From a virus, in IMG/VR virus record IMGVR_UViG_3300006736_000027, positions 1 to 36,704 of that record: 36,704 nt of DNA, one strand, 5' to 3'. Shown here piece after piece: positions 27,527 to 34,767 of the stretch. Within the stretch, counting starts at the first letter, position 1. Each line of letters opens with the position of its first letter. The translations under genes were made by a program, and so were the position numbers. A model generated the notes under the pieces. It searched no databases. It worked only from the letters and a program-made list of their open reading frames with translations, and was not told the DNA's origin.

Positions 27527-27792
27527 TTTTTTGTTTCCTTTTTCATTTCTTTCTTTTGCTGTTCAAGATCCTTTCTTGAGTCCTCAATAAACCTCTTTAC
27601 TGTCGCTCCTACGCGTTTTGGAGAGGCTTCTGTATTAGGACGATGGATGTTGACAACTCCGAAGAGTTTTTTAACGGGGGCCGACTCTGTACACTCACTT
27701 ATGTCTGCACAAGTTTCGATTTTTTCACCGAGAGTGTGAATAGACTCAATCTCTTTTTCACATTCTAAGCACACATAAGTGTAACGCGGCAT
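27523..27792 (-). CDS. FmdB-like zinc-ribbon protein, 89 aa
   Basis: The opening MPRYTYVCLECEKEIESIHTL matches the FmdB/CxxC zinc-ribbon family, where two knuckles bind one zinc ion. Knuckle one is C8-x2-C11. The second is C28-x5-C34, not the usual C-P-x-C, so zinc binding may be altered. After KLFGVVNIHRP a basic/acidic helical tail (SRKDLEQQKKEMKKETKK) follows. Family members are often labelled putative regulators, and phages carry them beside tail and packaging genes. Start ATG overlaps the upstream TAA (TAATG). Confidence 0.75.
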   Translation of the reverse strand: MPRYTYVCLECEKEIESIHTLGEKIETCADISECTESAPVKKLFGVVNIHRPNTEASPKRVGATVKRFIEDSRKDLEQQKKEMKKETKK

Positions 27793-28142
27793 TAACTGTC
27801 GTCAGCATCCGGGGCGCTGACTTTGACTGTCGCTTTCGCACGCTTCTTTGATGGTGCGCGACGGCTTGGAGCCTTCTTAGCTCTCGTCTTTGTGGTAGTC
27901 TTTTTCTTTTTAGTTTTGGTTTTTGTAGTTTTAGTCACAGGAGTAGTAGCCTCCTCTGACACAGCATTAATGCGTTCAAAGTCATCATTAAACCTTACAA
28001 TAGGGGGATTCATTACAACCAATCCTGTATCAGAACTTTGAAATTTAAACCCCTTCAACACTGGAACAATGTCTGATTGCTCCATTAGGCTCTTTTGAAG
28101 AGCCATCATAACTGCGCCTAGCGCTTGATCTGATAATTGCAT
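27792..28142 (-). CDS. Small protein with a basic histone-H1-like tail, 116 aa
   Basis: The N-terminal 50 residues (MQLSDQALGAVMMALQKSLM, VLKGFKFQSSDTGLVVMNPP) form a small helical/beta unit of a kind seen in marine T4-like phages. The C-terminal half is low-complexity Lys/Thr/Ala/Arg (TKTTKTKTKKKKTTTKTRAKKAPSRRAP and on), closing with an acidic DADDS. The start at 28142 is chosen over the in-frame ATG at 28163 because AGGAG lies six bases upstream of it and because it clears the RmlB-like stop. The tail suggests nucleic-acid or other polyanion binding. Function unknown. Confidence 0.8.
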   Translation of the reverse strand: MQLSDQALGAVMMALQKSLMEQSDIVPVLKGFKFQSSDTGLVVMNPPIVRFNDDFERINAVSEEATTPVTKTTKTKTKKKKTTTKTRAKKAPSRRAPSKKRAKATVKVSAPDADDS

Positions 28143-28152
28143 TTTTTCTCCT

Positions 28153-29106
28153 TTACCATACAAAATTATCCTTATAGTACTTCACTATGGAACCGATTTC
28201 CTCGTCAAAATTCTTCTTCGGCTCCCAACCCAAACTCCTCAATTTGTCATCGTTTAGGGCGTAACGTACATCCTGTCCGGGTCGTACGTAGGACAAATCT
28301 ACGTACGATTCCCAATTAATCTCTGTATCATTATAATATGATTCAATTATTTTTTTAACTGTTAACCTGTTTTCTTGCTCAAAACCGCCTGCTATATTAA
28401 AAATCTCATTCTTAATCCCACTTTCTATGATGGTTGTGACGGCTGCTGCGGTATCAGCTGCATGGAGCCAATTACGTATTGGGGCTCCTTTGTTGTGAAG
28501 CCTCACTTTCTTCCCACCTTGTAACAATTTTACGGTTAGTGGAATCAACTTTTCTGGGTACTGTCTTTCCCCATAGTTGTTTGTTGGTCTCAAGATAACA
28601 TATTCTATTCCATATGTTCGAGCCCACGATGTGACCAATAGATCAGCAGCGGACTTGGAGGCTGAGTAAGGATTACTTGGTCTTAGAAAATCCTTTTCGG
28701 TGTGCTCTCCTTCGTCGATGTCTCCATAAACCTCGTCTGTACTAACCTGTAAGAAGATGGGTCGTTCGCGAACGTTTGCGGGTTTGTTCTTAATAAGATC
28801 TAAAAGATTCTTAACCCCTTCAACGTTAGAGTGAATGAAATCTGTACTATCGATAATGCTGTTGCCAACGTGCGTCTCGGCTGCTACGTTAATCAAATAA
28901 TCACAATCAGGAAGACTCTTTAAATCGCAGATGTCCTTCTCTAGAAACGTGAAATTCTTGTTCTTCAAAAAGGTTGCAACCACTTCACGGTGGCCCGCAT
29001 ACGTGAACTTGTCAATCCCCAAAACACGATAGCCACTCCTGAGAGCCTCTTCTGTGATGTAGGAACCTATGAATCCCGCGACGCCTGTTATAACGATATC
29101 CCTCAC
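28153..29106 (-). CDS. rfbB: NAD-dependent sugar-nucleotide 4,6-dehydratase, RmlB-like, 317 aa
   Basis: This extended short-chain dehydrogenase turns a nucleotide-hexose (typically dTDP-glucose) into the 4-keto-6-deoxy sugar. The Rossmann glycine motif GVAGFIG is at residues 8-14, D32 follows for NAD ribose binding, and the catalytic T123-D124-E125 of dehydratases (as opposed to epimerases) plus Y147-x3-K151 (YSASK) are all present. Other RmlB marks are THVGNSI, SNPYSASK, RPTNNYGERQYPEKLIPL and the C-terminal YVRPGQDVRYALN. Translation starts at GTG, four-base overlap (GTGA) with the previous gene. It is a little short (RmlB is about 350). Substrate nucleotide cannot be read from the sequence; a CDP- or UDP-sugar is possible. 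The next gene starts after only 10 bases. Confidence 0.9.
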   Translation of the reverse strand: MRDIVITGVAGFIGSYITEEALRSGYRVLGIDKFTYAGHREVVATFLKNKNFTFLEKDICDLKSLPDCDYLINVAAETHVGNSIIDSTDFIHSNVEGVKNLLDLIKNKPANVRERPIFLQVSTDEVYGDIDEGEHTEKDFLRPSNPYSASKSAADLLVTSWARTYGIEYVILRPTNNYGERQYPEKLIPLTVKLLQGGKKVRLHNKGAPIRNWLHAADTAAAVTTIIESGIKNEIFNIAGGFEQENRLTVKKIIESYYNDTEINWESYVDLSYVRPGQDVRYALNDDKLRSLGWEPKKNFDEEIGSIVKYYKDNFVW

Positions 29107-29546
29107 TTTAAAAGTCCCACATAATCACTGCAAATACCCATAACCTCTTCTTCGTTCATTATAACAGTCTCTTCTTTGGTTTTGCACACAATAATGGAAT
29201 TATCACACACAGGTTTCCGAGGAAAAGTCCAAATATGACCGGTACTTGTTATAGTAAAGTCATCCGTCTGGTGCCAGAAACAATTAATATCGTTTTCAAT
29301 CATAATTTTTAGCGCTAAGAGGTTTTTTGCATGACACCACAACGAAGTACTTTTCAAGTATTTCAATTCGACGCTATGAATAGGTGCTTCGTGCCCCAAA
29401 TAGAAGCGTGCATTTGAATACCACACATCAATTTCCACATCATAACCAGAGTTCAGTGCCTTCTCAATATGTGTGGGACTATTTTCCTCACCAGGCATGG
29501 GACCGCTTATGTTTCCGCGGTGGGCTATTAATATCTTCCTGCTCAC
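29103..29546 (-). CDS. Small GDPD/PI-PLC-like phosphodiesterase, 147 aa
   Basis: The TIM-barrel phosphodiesterase signature is in place: H9-R10-G, E21-N22, E38-x-D40 (YDVEIDVW) and H52 (LGHEAP). These correspond to the metal-binding and catalytic residues of glycerophosphodiester phosphodiesterases. At 147 residues it is far shorter than the usual 240 or so, but the blocks after it (WCHAKN, FWHQTDDFTITSTGHIWTFP) are the familiar ones of a compact family found in polysaccharide gene clusters. So it looks complete, not decayed. It starts at GTG with a GTGA overlap. It may act on a phosphodiester-linked sugar or lipid-linked intermediate; substrate unknown. Confidence 0.72.
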   Translation of the reverse strand: MSRKILIAHRGNISGPMPGEENSPTHIEKALNSGYDVEIDVWYSNARFYLGHEAPIHSVELKYLKSTSLWCHAKNLLALKIMIENDINCFWHQTDDFTITSTGHIWTFPRKPVCDNSIIVCKTKEETVIMNEEEVMGICSDYVGLLK

Positions 29547-30340
29547 TTTCGCTTTTTCTTTTCACAAAACCACCAGGCACGTTTGTGACCACCATGGTGA
29601 GCGTCTAGGGTGTGGTATATGTCTGTAGTCAGAAGAGCATCTGAGTTTTCTCGGTCCCAAACGTAGTCCATACCCTCTTGCACCGATAATATTCGTAAAG
29701 TTTCATGGGGTGGGCTTGTGTATTGCATTCCATATTCTTCCAAGCGAGATTCAACAAAAGCGTAGCTTGGAGCGCTTCCGACCCCATTGAAAGCTTGTCC
29801 CCATGCACCCTTATCCCAATCTGTCTCCTCTGCGCGCAAGATTAGATGTTCAGAGTTATCAGAGTCAATAACCTCAGACTCCAAGATTAAGGTATTACAC
29901 CTTTCACTAATCATTTTAAGATTTTCCCCAGGATTACTCAGATGGTACAGGAGACCAACATGTATTATGATGTCATATTTTTCTTCCTCATATGGCCATG
30001 TAGTATTTTCCGAGTCTACTACTAGGCTCCTCAATTGAGGGAACCGCTCTCCTATAACATCGATGTGTTCTTGGCGCGCGTCACTTACCGTCACATCTGC
30101 CCCCATCGAGTAGGCAAATGCGCCTATAGCAGCAGGTCCACAACCTACTTCAAGTACTTTCTTTCCCTTAAAGGGGTTGTCTGGGAGGGCTTCTCCCTGG
30201 CGGCAAGCGTTGATGGCGTTAGCTAATCCATAGTGCTCTGCAATTGCAAAAATGCGGGATGAGTGCCATCCCGGGGAGATTTCGCCTTTCTTCGTTATAC
30301 CGCCCTGATATACTGGCGTGTCAAAAACATATTCTTTCAC
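29543..30340 (-). CDS. SAM-dependent methyltransferase (class I), 265 aa
   Basis: Motif I, VLEVGCGPAAIGAFAYSMGA, and the acidic end of the next strand (DVTVSDARQ) place this in the Rossmann-type methyltransferases. IIIHVGLLYHLSNPGENLKM is motif post-I/IV-like, as in small-molecule and sugar methyltransferases. I place the start at GTG 30340 (VKEYVFDTP) because it makes the four-base GTGA overlap found throughout this operon; an upstream TTG at 30367 would be an unusual choice. It lies among sugar-modifying genes, so a carbohydrate acceptor is likely, though not shown. Confidence 0.8.
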   Translation of the reverse strand: MKEYVFDTPVYQGGITKKGEISPGWHSSRIFAIAEHYGLANAINACRQGEALPDNPFKGKKVLEVGCGPAAIGAFAYSMGADVTVSDARQEHIDVIGERFPQLRSLVVDSENTTWPYEEEKYDIIIHVGLLYHLSNPGENLKMISERCNTLILESEVIDSDNSEHLILRAEETDWDKGAWGQAFNGVGSAPSYAFVESRLEEYGMQYTSPPHETLRILSVQEGMDYVWDRENSDALLTTDIYHTLDAHHGGHKRAWWFCEKKKRK

Positions 30341-31074
30341 TTCATATATCCGTATTTTTTTAGCCAATCCCCATACGTCGAATTCATAAATGTGATCTCT
30401 TCCTCTGAAAAGAAGTCTCTATAGGAACCAATTATCCCATTATTTGTCATCTGCTCTTTTTTCATCTTTGTGGTGATATGAAAATCAGTTGCTGACAGAT
30501 CAGCAAGTCCGATCAAGGGGCACTTTTCTTTATCGCCATAAAAATGCTTAAGATTTTCACTGTGATGTATGATCACTCCCAACGTTTCATCAGAGTGAGA
30601 TAGCCCTAGGGCAGCCTGCAATTCCCTCATTACGACGACTGGCTTTTCTTTGTACTTCTCGTAAACCCAGTCATAATCTGCTACATGTGCCCAGACCCTG
30701 TGCCATAAAATATTTAAATCGCAATATTCTTTTATAACACTTAAATCACGATCGCGGTTCTCTTTTCTCAAGCGAGAAGCCACAGCATCTCGCAAATCTC
30801 TCTGAACTCTTATAACCTTTATGTTATGCGATGCCTTGAATGTGTGACACCCCGGTTTTGCAGCACTCAACTCTGCAGAAAAAGGAAGATCGTGCTGTTT
30901 TGTAAGAACGACAGTCGTCGTACTCTGATGTATGGAATCTCGTACGCCATATATATTGGGAGGATCGTAAATATGAATGGTGGCGTCGGAGGCGGTGTAC
31001 AGGGCACGGAGTAGGTTGAAACAAAGCGTGCTGCCAGCTTGTGACATGCCCGTGATCATGATGGAGTCCGTCAT
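30337..31074 (-). CDS. Sulfotransferase family protein (first of a tandem pair), 245 aa
   Basis: PAPS-dependent sulfotransferases bind their donor through an N-terminal P-loop-like 5'-PSB motif and an RD-x-RD-x-V-x-S 3'-PB motif. Both are here: ITGMSQAGSTLCFNLLRAL at 7-25 and IKVIRVQRDLRDAVASRLRK near 85-104 (R92, D93, R95, D96, S100). The start is set at ATG 31074, overlapping the upstream TAA (TAATG); the further upstream ATG would run into the previous gene. C-terminal GIIGSYRDFFSEEEITFMNS is a typical acceptor-side end. With the next gene this makes two related enzymes in a row; they differ in length and are divergent. Confidence 0.8.
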   Translation of the reverse strand: MTDSIMITGMSQAGSTLCFNLLRALYTASDATIHIYDPPNIYGVRDSIHQSTTTVVLTKQHDLPFSAELSAAKPGCHTFKASHNIKVIRVQRDLRDAVASRLRKENRDRDLSVIKEYCDLNILWHRVWAHVADYDWVYEKYKEKPVVVMRELQAALGLSHSDETLGVIIHHSENLKHFYGDKEKCPLIGLADLSATDFHITTKMKKEQMTNNGIIGSYRDFFSEEEITFMNSTYGDWLKKYGYMK

Positions 31075-32012
31075 TATAGATACCCATACTCGCGAAGCCA
31101 ATGTGAGAACAATATATCTTTCTCTAAAACTGTCGTGATATCTTTAAATATATGCTCTTTGTACCCACCAACTTTACCTTGATTGGTCACATTATACTTG
31201 GTCATCAGACTGGGTGAATCCGTTGCTTTCTCGATCTCTTCACTTAAAGCGAATTCCGGGAGTGCACCCACCAGGGCAAGTATATCATCCATAGTGTCAG
31301 AGAATAATTCATCGGAATTGCCGATAATACTTTCATACATCGAACGCATAATCTGATGTTTTCTTTCATTACTTCCCAAGATATAGTCTTCATAAACGAA
31401 TTCATAATCGCTAATACTTTTCCACATATTATAATTACTGAGTTGTTCCTGTGCTATAGTGATTGGGTTATACGACTCATGGGGGTTTTGCAAAATTTTC
31501 TTTCTACACAGAGATGCCACAGTGTCTCTCAAGTCGCGGCGGGGCGTCAAGATCTTGCAGTTGGGAACAGTAGAGGCCAGATGGTAAAGAATGGGATAAT
31601 ATCCGTGTGTTTTTACCACCAGAAAGCACTTCGCGGGGGGTCCGGTGGGGGATCCCAAATCAAAAAACCCACCTTTACGAACCGTATAAGAAATTTTATC
31701 GCCCTTCGTTTTTGACTTTAAAGAAGAGTCCGGGTGGTTAAGATAAGCTAGCTCGAAAATAGGACCATGGGCCACGCAATCATACTCTTGTGAAGAAACA
31801 GCTAGCGCCTTTATCATATTATACAGCAGAGTCGACCCCGATTGTCCCATCCCAGCCACGATTACCAACAGACTGTCGGGATGTTGTGCCAATCGCTTCA
31901 CCAAATATTGTTCCACAAAACCAATATGTGCAGCGCGGTCGCTACCCACAACAACGTCGCTCTTACTAAGAGCAGGTATAACGTCTGTGAATCCTTTGGG
32001 TATTGTTTTCAT
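31074..32012 (-). CDS. Sulfotransferase family protein (second of a tandem pair), 312 aa
   Basis: The PAPS-binding motif IVAGMGQSGSTLLYNMIKAL lies at 51-70, the conserved VKTHGYYP lies at 133-140 (the family's K-T-H motif), and KILTPRRDLRDTVASLCRK lies at 153-171 with the RD-x-RD-x-V-x-S core. The end, VGGYKEHI...HWLREYGYL, is similar to the end of its neighbour. The start at ATG 32012 (MKTIPKGF) is supported by an upstream GGAG and an ATGA overlap with the nucleotidyltransferase stop; the ATG at 32060 is inside that gene. It likely transfers sulfate from PAPS to a sugar hydroxyl. PAPS would come from the host, as no PAPS synthesis gene is visible. Confidence 0.82.
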   Translation of the reverse strand: MKTIPKGFTDVIPALSKSDVVVGSDRAAHIGFVEQYLVKRLAQHPDSLLVIVAGMGQSGSTLLYNMIKALAVSSQEYDCVAHGPIFELAYLNHPDSSLKSKTKGDKISYTVRKGGFFDLGSPTGPPAKCFLVVKTHGYYPILYHLASTVPNCKILTPRRDLRDTVASLCRKKILQNPHESYNPITIAQEQLSNYNMWKSISDYEFVYEDYILGSNERKHQIMRSMYESIIGNSDELFSDTMDDILALVGALPEFALSEEIEKATDSPSLMTKYNVTNQGKVGGYKEHIFKDITTVLEKDILFSHWLREYGYL

Positions 32013-32722
32013 CGGTTCTCCAAAAAATGTTTGAGATCTTCCGGGGTTCCAATACCCCACATCTTATGTACGTAAAATGGGATCAGCGACTGACCTTCTT
32101 CTATGAGTTCATTATATACAGGGGCAATATAGAACTCATTATTAACTCTAATGTTCTTCTCAATCATGCTCTTCGCGTGTTTCACGAAGTCAGATCCCTT
32201 GCGATACCAGTAAATGCCACATGTGGCGATATTGGATATGGGCTTCTTTTCTGCAACTTCCGTAATGTACCCTCGTGAATTAGTTTTTACAAACGACCAT
32301 TTAGGATGCACTGCGTTGAAAGTGAACACGATAGCATCGGTGCTCGTTAAGTTTTTAAAGGCTTTGAAATTTTCTGCCTCGTACTCAATATATTGATCCG
32401 AGTTTGCAATAAGAAGATCTTCGTCGTTATCTATGTGTTCTTCAGCTAACAATGCAGTACAAGCTGCACCTTCTGTAAGTCCGTCAACCACAACATACTT
32501 GAACCGGTCATTGGTAATACGGCCGAGCGTATCTAACATTCCCTCGTACTTTTGAATATGCTCCCTTCGAACTAAAAAGATATATTCACAATCAAAATCT
32601 AAGTTCTCAACAACCGTTTGAATCATTGGTTTTCCACCGACGTCTATCAGTGGTTTGGGGAAAGTGTATCCTTCTTTACTAAAGCGGCTTCCCTCACCCG
32701 CCATGGGAATTAAAATTTTCAT
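32009..32722 (-). CDS. Nucleotidyltransferase (sugar-1-phosphate or related phosphate activating), 237 aa
   Basis: The N-terminal signature MKILIPMAGEGSRF...TFPKPLIDVGGKPMI has the glycine-rich NTP loop (G9-E-G-S-R) and the P-K-P-L lysine (K23) of the NTP_transferase family. Mid-region IANSDQYIEYEAENF holds the acidic pair that coordinates magnesium, and IATCGIYWYRKG the later substrate strand. It overlaps the HAD gene by 29 bases. The close set of this gene with a HAD phosphatase and a GDPD-like protein is a combination I associate with capsule clusters of the Campylobacter Cj1416 type, where such an enzyme is a cytidylyltransferase. A plain dTDP- or UDP-sugar pyrophosphorylase feeding the RmlB-like enzyme is equally possible. 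Confidence 0.82.
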   Translation of the reverse strand: MKILIPMAGEGSRFSKEGYTFPKPLIDVGGKPMIQTVVENLDFDCEYIFLVRREHIQKYEGMLDTLGRITNDRFKYVVVDGLTEGAACTALLAEEHIDNDEDLLIANSDQYIEYEAENFKAFKNLTSTDAIVFTFNAVHPKWSFVKTNSRGYITEVAEKKPISNIATCGIYWYRKGSDFVKHAKSMIEKNIRVNNEFYIAPVYNELIEEGQSLIPFYVHKMWGIGTPEDLKHFLENR

Positions 32723-33332
32723 TTATGTAGTCCTCCACTGTGTTCTTTGTAACCTGCTTAGAATTCTTCACTTCCATCACGCTGCATCCCGATGCATGGG
32801 CGGCGGCCAAACCCTTGGGTGAGTCTTCGACTATCATAGTGTTCCCAGCAGAACAATTAAAGATCTCTAGTATTTTCAAATACCCTTCTGGATCAGGTTT
32901 GGGGTTTTGCACATCTTGATTTGTCACAAGACAGTCAAGCAGGTCGTGAGCACCAACTTTTTTAAGCATAAGAATCGCAGTTTTACTAATACTGTTAGTA
33001 AAACAAGCAGTTATAATTTCTTTGTCTTTTAACCATCGGATAAGCTCTATTTTGCTTTCGTCGCGACGGGCTCTTTTTTCTATGATATCAATTGTTTTTT
33101 CCTGTTTCAACTCACTTACCAATTCATGACGATCGGCAGCGATAATACCCATTTCAGTGAGTTTATGTAGTTTTGTTCTAGTTGGCAACCCATTGAAGGT
33201 ACTATAATGCTCTTGATCCGGAATAACATATCCACATATTTCTTCTAAAGCCTCATTAAGAGCGTCTTTGTGCCACCCACAAGCATCAACCAGGACACCA
33301 TCCATATCAAATATAACGAGTTTTAGGCTCAT
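32694..33332 (-). CDS. HAD-superfamily phosphatase/phosphomutase, 212 aa
   Basis: All four HAD motifs are visible: motif I FDMDGVLVD (D9, D11), motif II ACFTNS (T112), motif III the lysine in NPKPDPEGY (K145) and motif IV VEDSPKGLAAA (E169, D170). The all-helical cap after motif I (WHKDALNEALEEICGYVI) makes it a subfamily I enzyme, like beta-phosphoglucomutase and phosphoglycolate phosphatase. It would probably dephosphorylate or isomerise a sugar phosphate for the nucleotidyltransferase. It overlaps the upstream gene by four bases (ATGA). Confidence 0.85.
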   Translation of the reverse strand: MSLKLVIFDMDGVLVDACGWHKDALNEALEEICGYVIPDQEHYSTFNGLPTRTKLHKLTEMGIIAADRHELVSELKQEKTIDIIEKRARRDESKIELIRWLKDKEIITACFTNSISKTAILMLKKVGAHDLLDCLVTNQDVQNPKPDPEGYLKILEIFNCSAGNTMIVEDSPKGLAAAHASGCSVMEVKNSKQVTKNTVEDYINENFNSHGG

Positions 33333-34048
33333 CTAAAGCCCCTCTCATTAATGTCAATTCCAACTTCTTCCAGCACAGATGTTAACATATCTCCATACTC
33401 TGATATCATCCATTTCCCCTTTACAACAGCCGTGGCAAAATATGGATATATTGAACTATCCCAATGGAAGGACCCCCTCTTCTCGTCTCCTTGAACCCAA
33501 ATCATTCCTGTCTTTATGTTGAAATAATTACAGATCATTGAGGAGTTTGTTTCAAACTCCCAAATTGTATCACCATGAGTTTTATCGTAGATCTTTTCCA
33601 ACTTACTCTTTCTGCATATACTTGGCTGAATTGCATATTTTAAATCACGTGGATTATCATATACATCCGAATGCGTTGTGCTTCTCACCAAGTTATGTTT
33701 TTCGCCATAACTTGCGCGTGACAGTTTAATGATGTCAGACTCTTCATTTTGAACAAGAGTTATTAGTTCTTTTAGTTTGTGTTCATTAGGGAAATCATAT
33801 AAAAACATATCTTCATGATGAAAAATAATTATATCCTCCTCAATCTGCCGTAAGCAATGCACCACTCTTTGTTGATAAGGTAGCGTGTCGTCATACCTTA
33901 TCACCACCCAATCATTTTCTAATTCTTGAGAATCCTGATTGGTAAGAAGGTATTTTTTATACCTTTTAAAATATCTGTCTGTTTGATAAAAGAGCGCCGG
34001 CCAAACATCAGAATAATCCGAATGTGAATAAAACACTAGAGGTATCAT
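33329..34048 (-). CDS. Glycosyltransferase-like protein, 239 aa
   Basis: I see no strong family signature. The layout MIPLVFYSHSDYSDVWPALF, then YKKYLLTNQD, IIIFHHEDMFLYDFPNEH (an acidic metal-site-like segment), ending in VKGKWMISEYGDMLTSVLEE, is like small GT-A-type sugar transferases found in phage and bacterial polysaccharide clusters. It has no membrane segment. It is flanked by a methyltransferase and a HAD protein. A glycosyltransferase is the best guess from context and fold pattern; the function is not proven by motif. Confidence 0.5.
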   Translation of the reverse strand: MIPLVFYSHSDYSDVWPALFYQTDRYFKRYKKYLLTNQDSQELENDWVVIRYDDTLPYQQRVVHCLRQIEEDIIIFHHEDMFLYDFPNEHKLKELITLVQNEESDIIKLSRASYGEKHNLVRSTTHSDVYDNPRDLKYAIQPSICRKSKLEKIYDKTHGDTIWEFETNSSMICNYFNIKTGMIWVQGDEKRGSFHWDSSIYPYFATAVVKGKWMISEYGDMLTSVLEEVGIDINERGFR

Positions 34049-34049
34049 T

Positions 34050-34766
34050 TTATTTCACACACCTTACCCAAATCCACCCTGGGTGTCCCGCATCTAAGGG
34101 TTCCCCATCGTCAGAAAGCGTGTCTGTAATGACGGCTGAGTTTTCTGAAAAACCTATTCTCTTCATGTCCTCTAAAACCTCTTCTTCTTCAAAAATTCGA
34201 ACATCATGATCTGAATTTGTGCTCCTAGCACCATATGCATTTTCGTAATATCTGCTTCTCGGTCGACCGATGGGGTCAGATAAGTCTTCTCCAATGCCCA
34301 TTTGAAAAGAGAAGATACCCCCATCATGTAAAAGATCAAAAATATCGGTAATTATTCTTTTTCTAATATCATATACGGGTATGTGCTGAAGGGCGATTGT
34401 AGACATCACAAAATCATATTTTTTTGTTCTCGGCATACAAGACAAGTCAAAGCCATTATTTACAAACCAACTGCTTTCCTGATCGGTATAGTTATCTCTG
34501 CAGTAGTTTATATTACCTTCCGATATGTCGACGCCATCGACTTCGCTCCAATTGCACAAGCTTAATAGATTGGTAACATTACGACCTTTTCCACAAGCGA
34601 AATCAAGAGCTTTCTTTCCTTCCCATCTGGATGTATCTTTAAGATCTTTTAGTAGTATATTCCAATAATTTTTGTTATTATTGTGTTCCAGGTGGTTTGA
34701 TGTTCCTGCCTTGTAAAATGCTTTTTGCATAGAAGTGTAAGAATTCTTTTTTAAAAAATCTGTCAT
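34050..34766 (-). CDS. SAM-dependent methyltransferase (class I), 238 aa
   Basis: Motif I is ALDFACGKGRNVTNLL (residues 53-68), with acidic D80 in VDGVDISEG after strand 2, and FVMSTIALQHIPVYDIRKRI as the motif IV/post-I strand. DLLHDGGIFSFQMGIGED is the usual beta-strand after the DGG turn. This is the ordinary small-molecule methyltransferase fold, and the cassette context suggests O- or N-methylation of a sugar. Stop and next ATG are one base apart. Confidence 0.82.
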   Translation of the reverse strand: MTDFLKKNSYTSMQKAFYKAGTSNHLEHNNNKNYWNILLKDLKDTSRWEGKKALDFACGKGRNVTNLLSLCNWSEVDGVDISEGNINYCRDNYTDQESSWFVNNGFDLSCMPRTKKYDFVMSTIALQHIPVYDIRKRIITDIFDLLHDGGIFSFQMGIGEDLSDPIGRPRSRYYENAYGARSTNSDHDVRIFEEEEVLEDMKRIGFSENSAVITDTLSDDGEPLDAGHPGWIWVRCVK

Positions 34767-34767
34767 C

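Noticed and set aside
28143-28163. Upstream ATG (28163) for the histone-tailed protein
   Set aside because: It overlaps the end of the dehydratase gene, while the ATG at 28142 has a strong AGGAG at good spacing.
30341-30367. TTG start adding nine residues to the methyltransferase
   Set aside because: A GTG at 30340 makes the GTGA overlap typical of this operon; the TTG lies inside the sulfotransferase gene and has no visible ribosome site.
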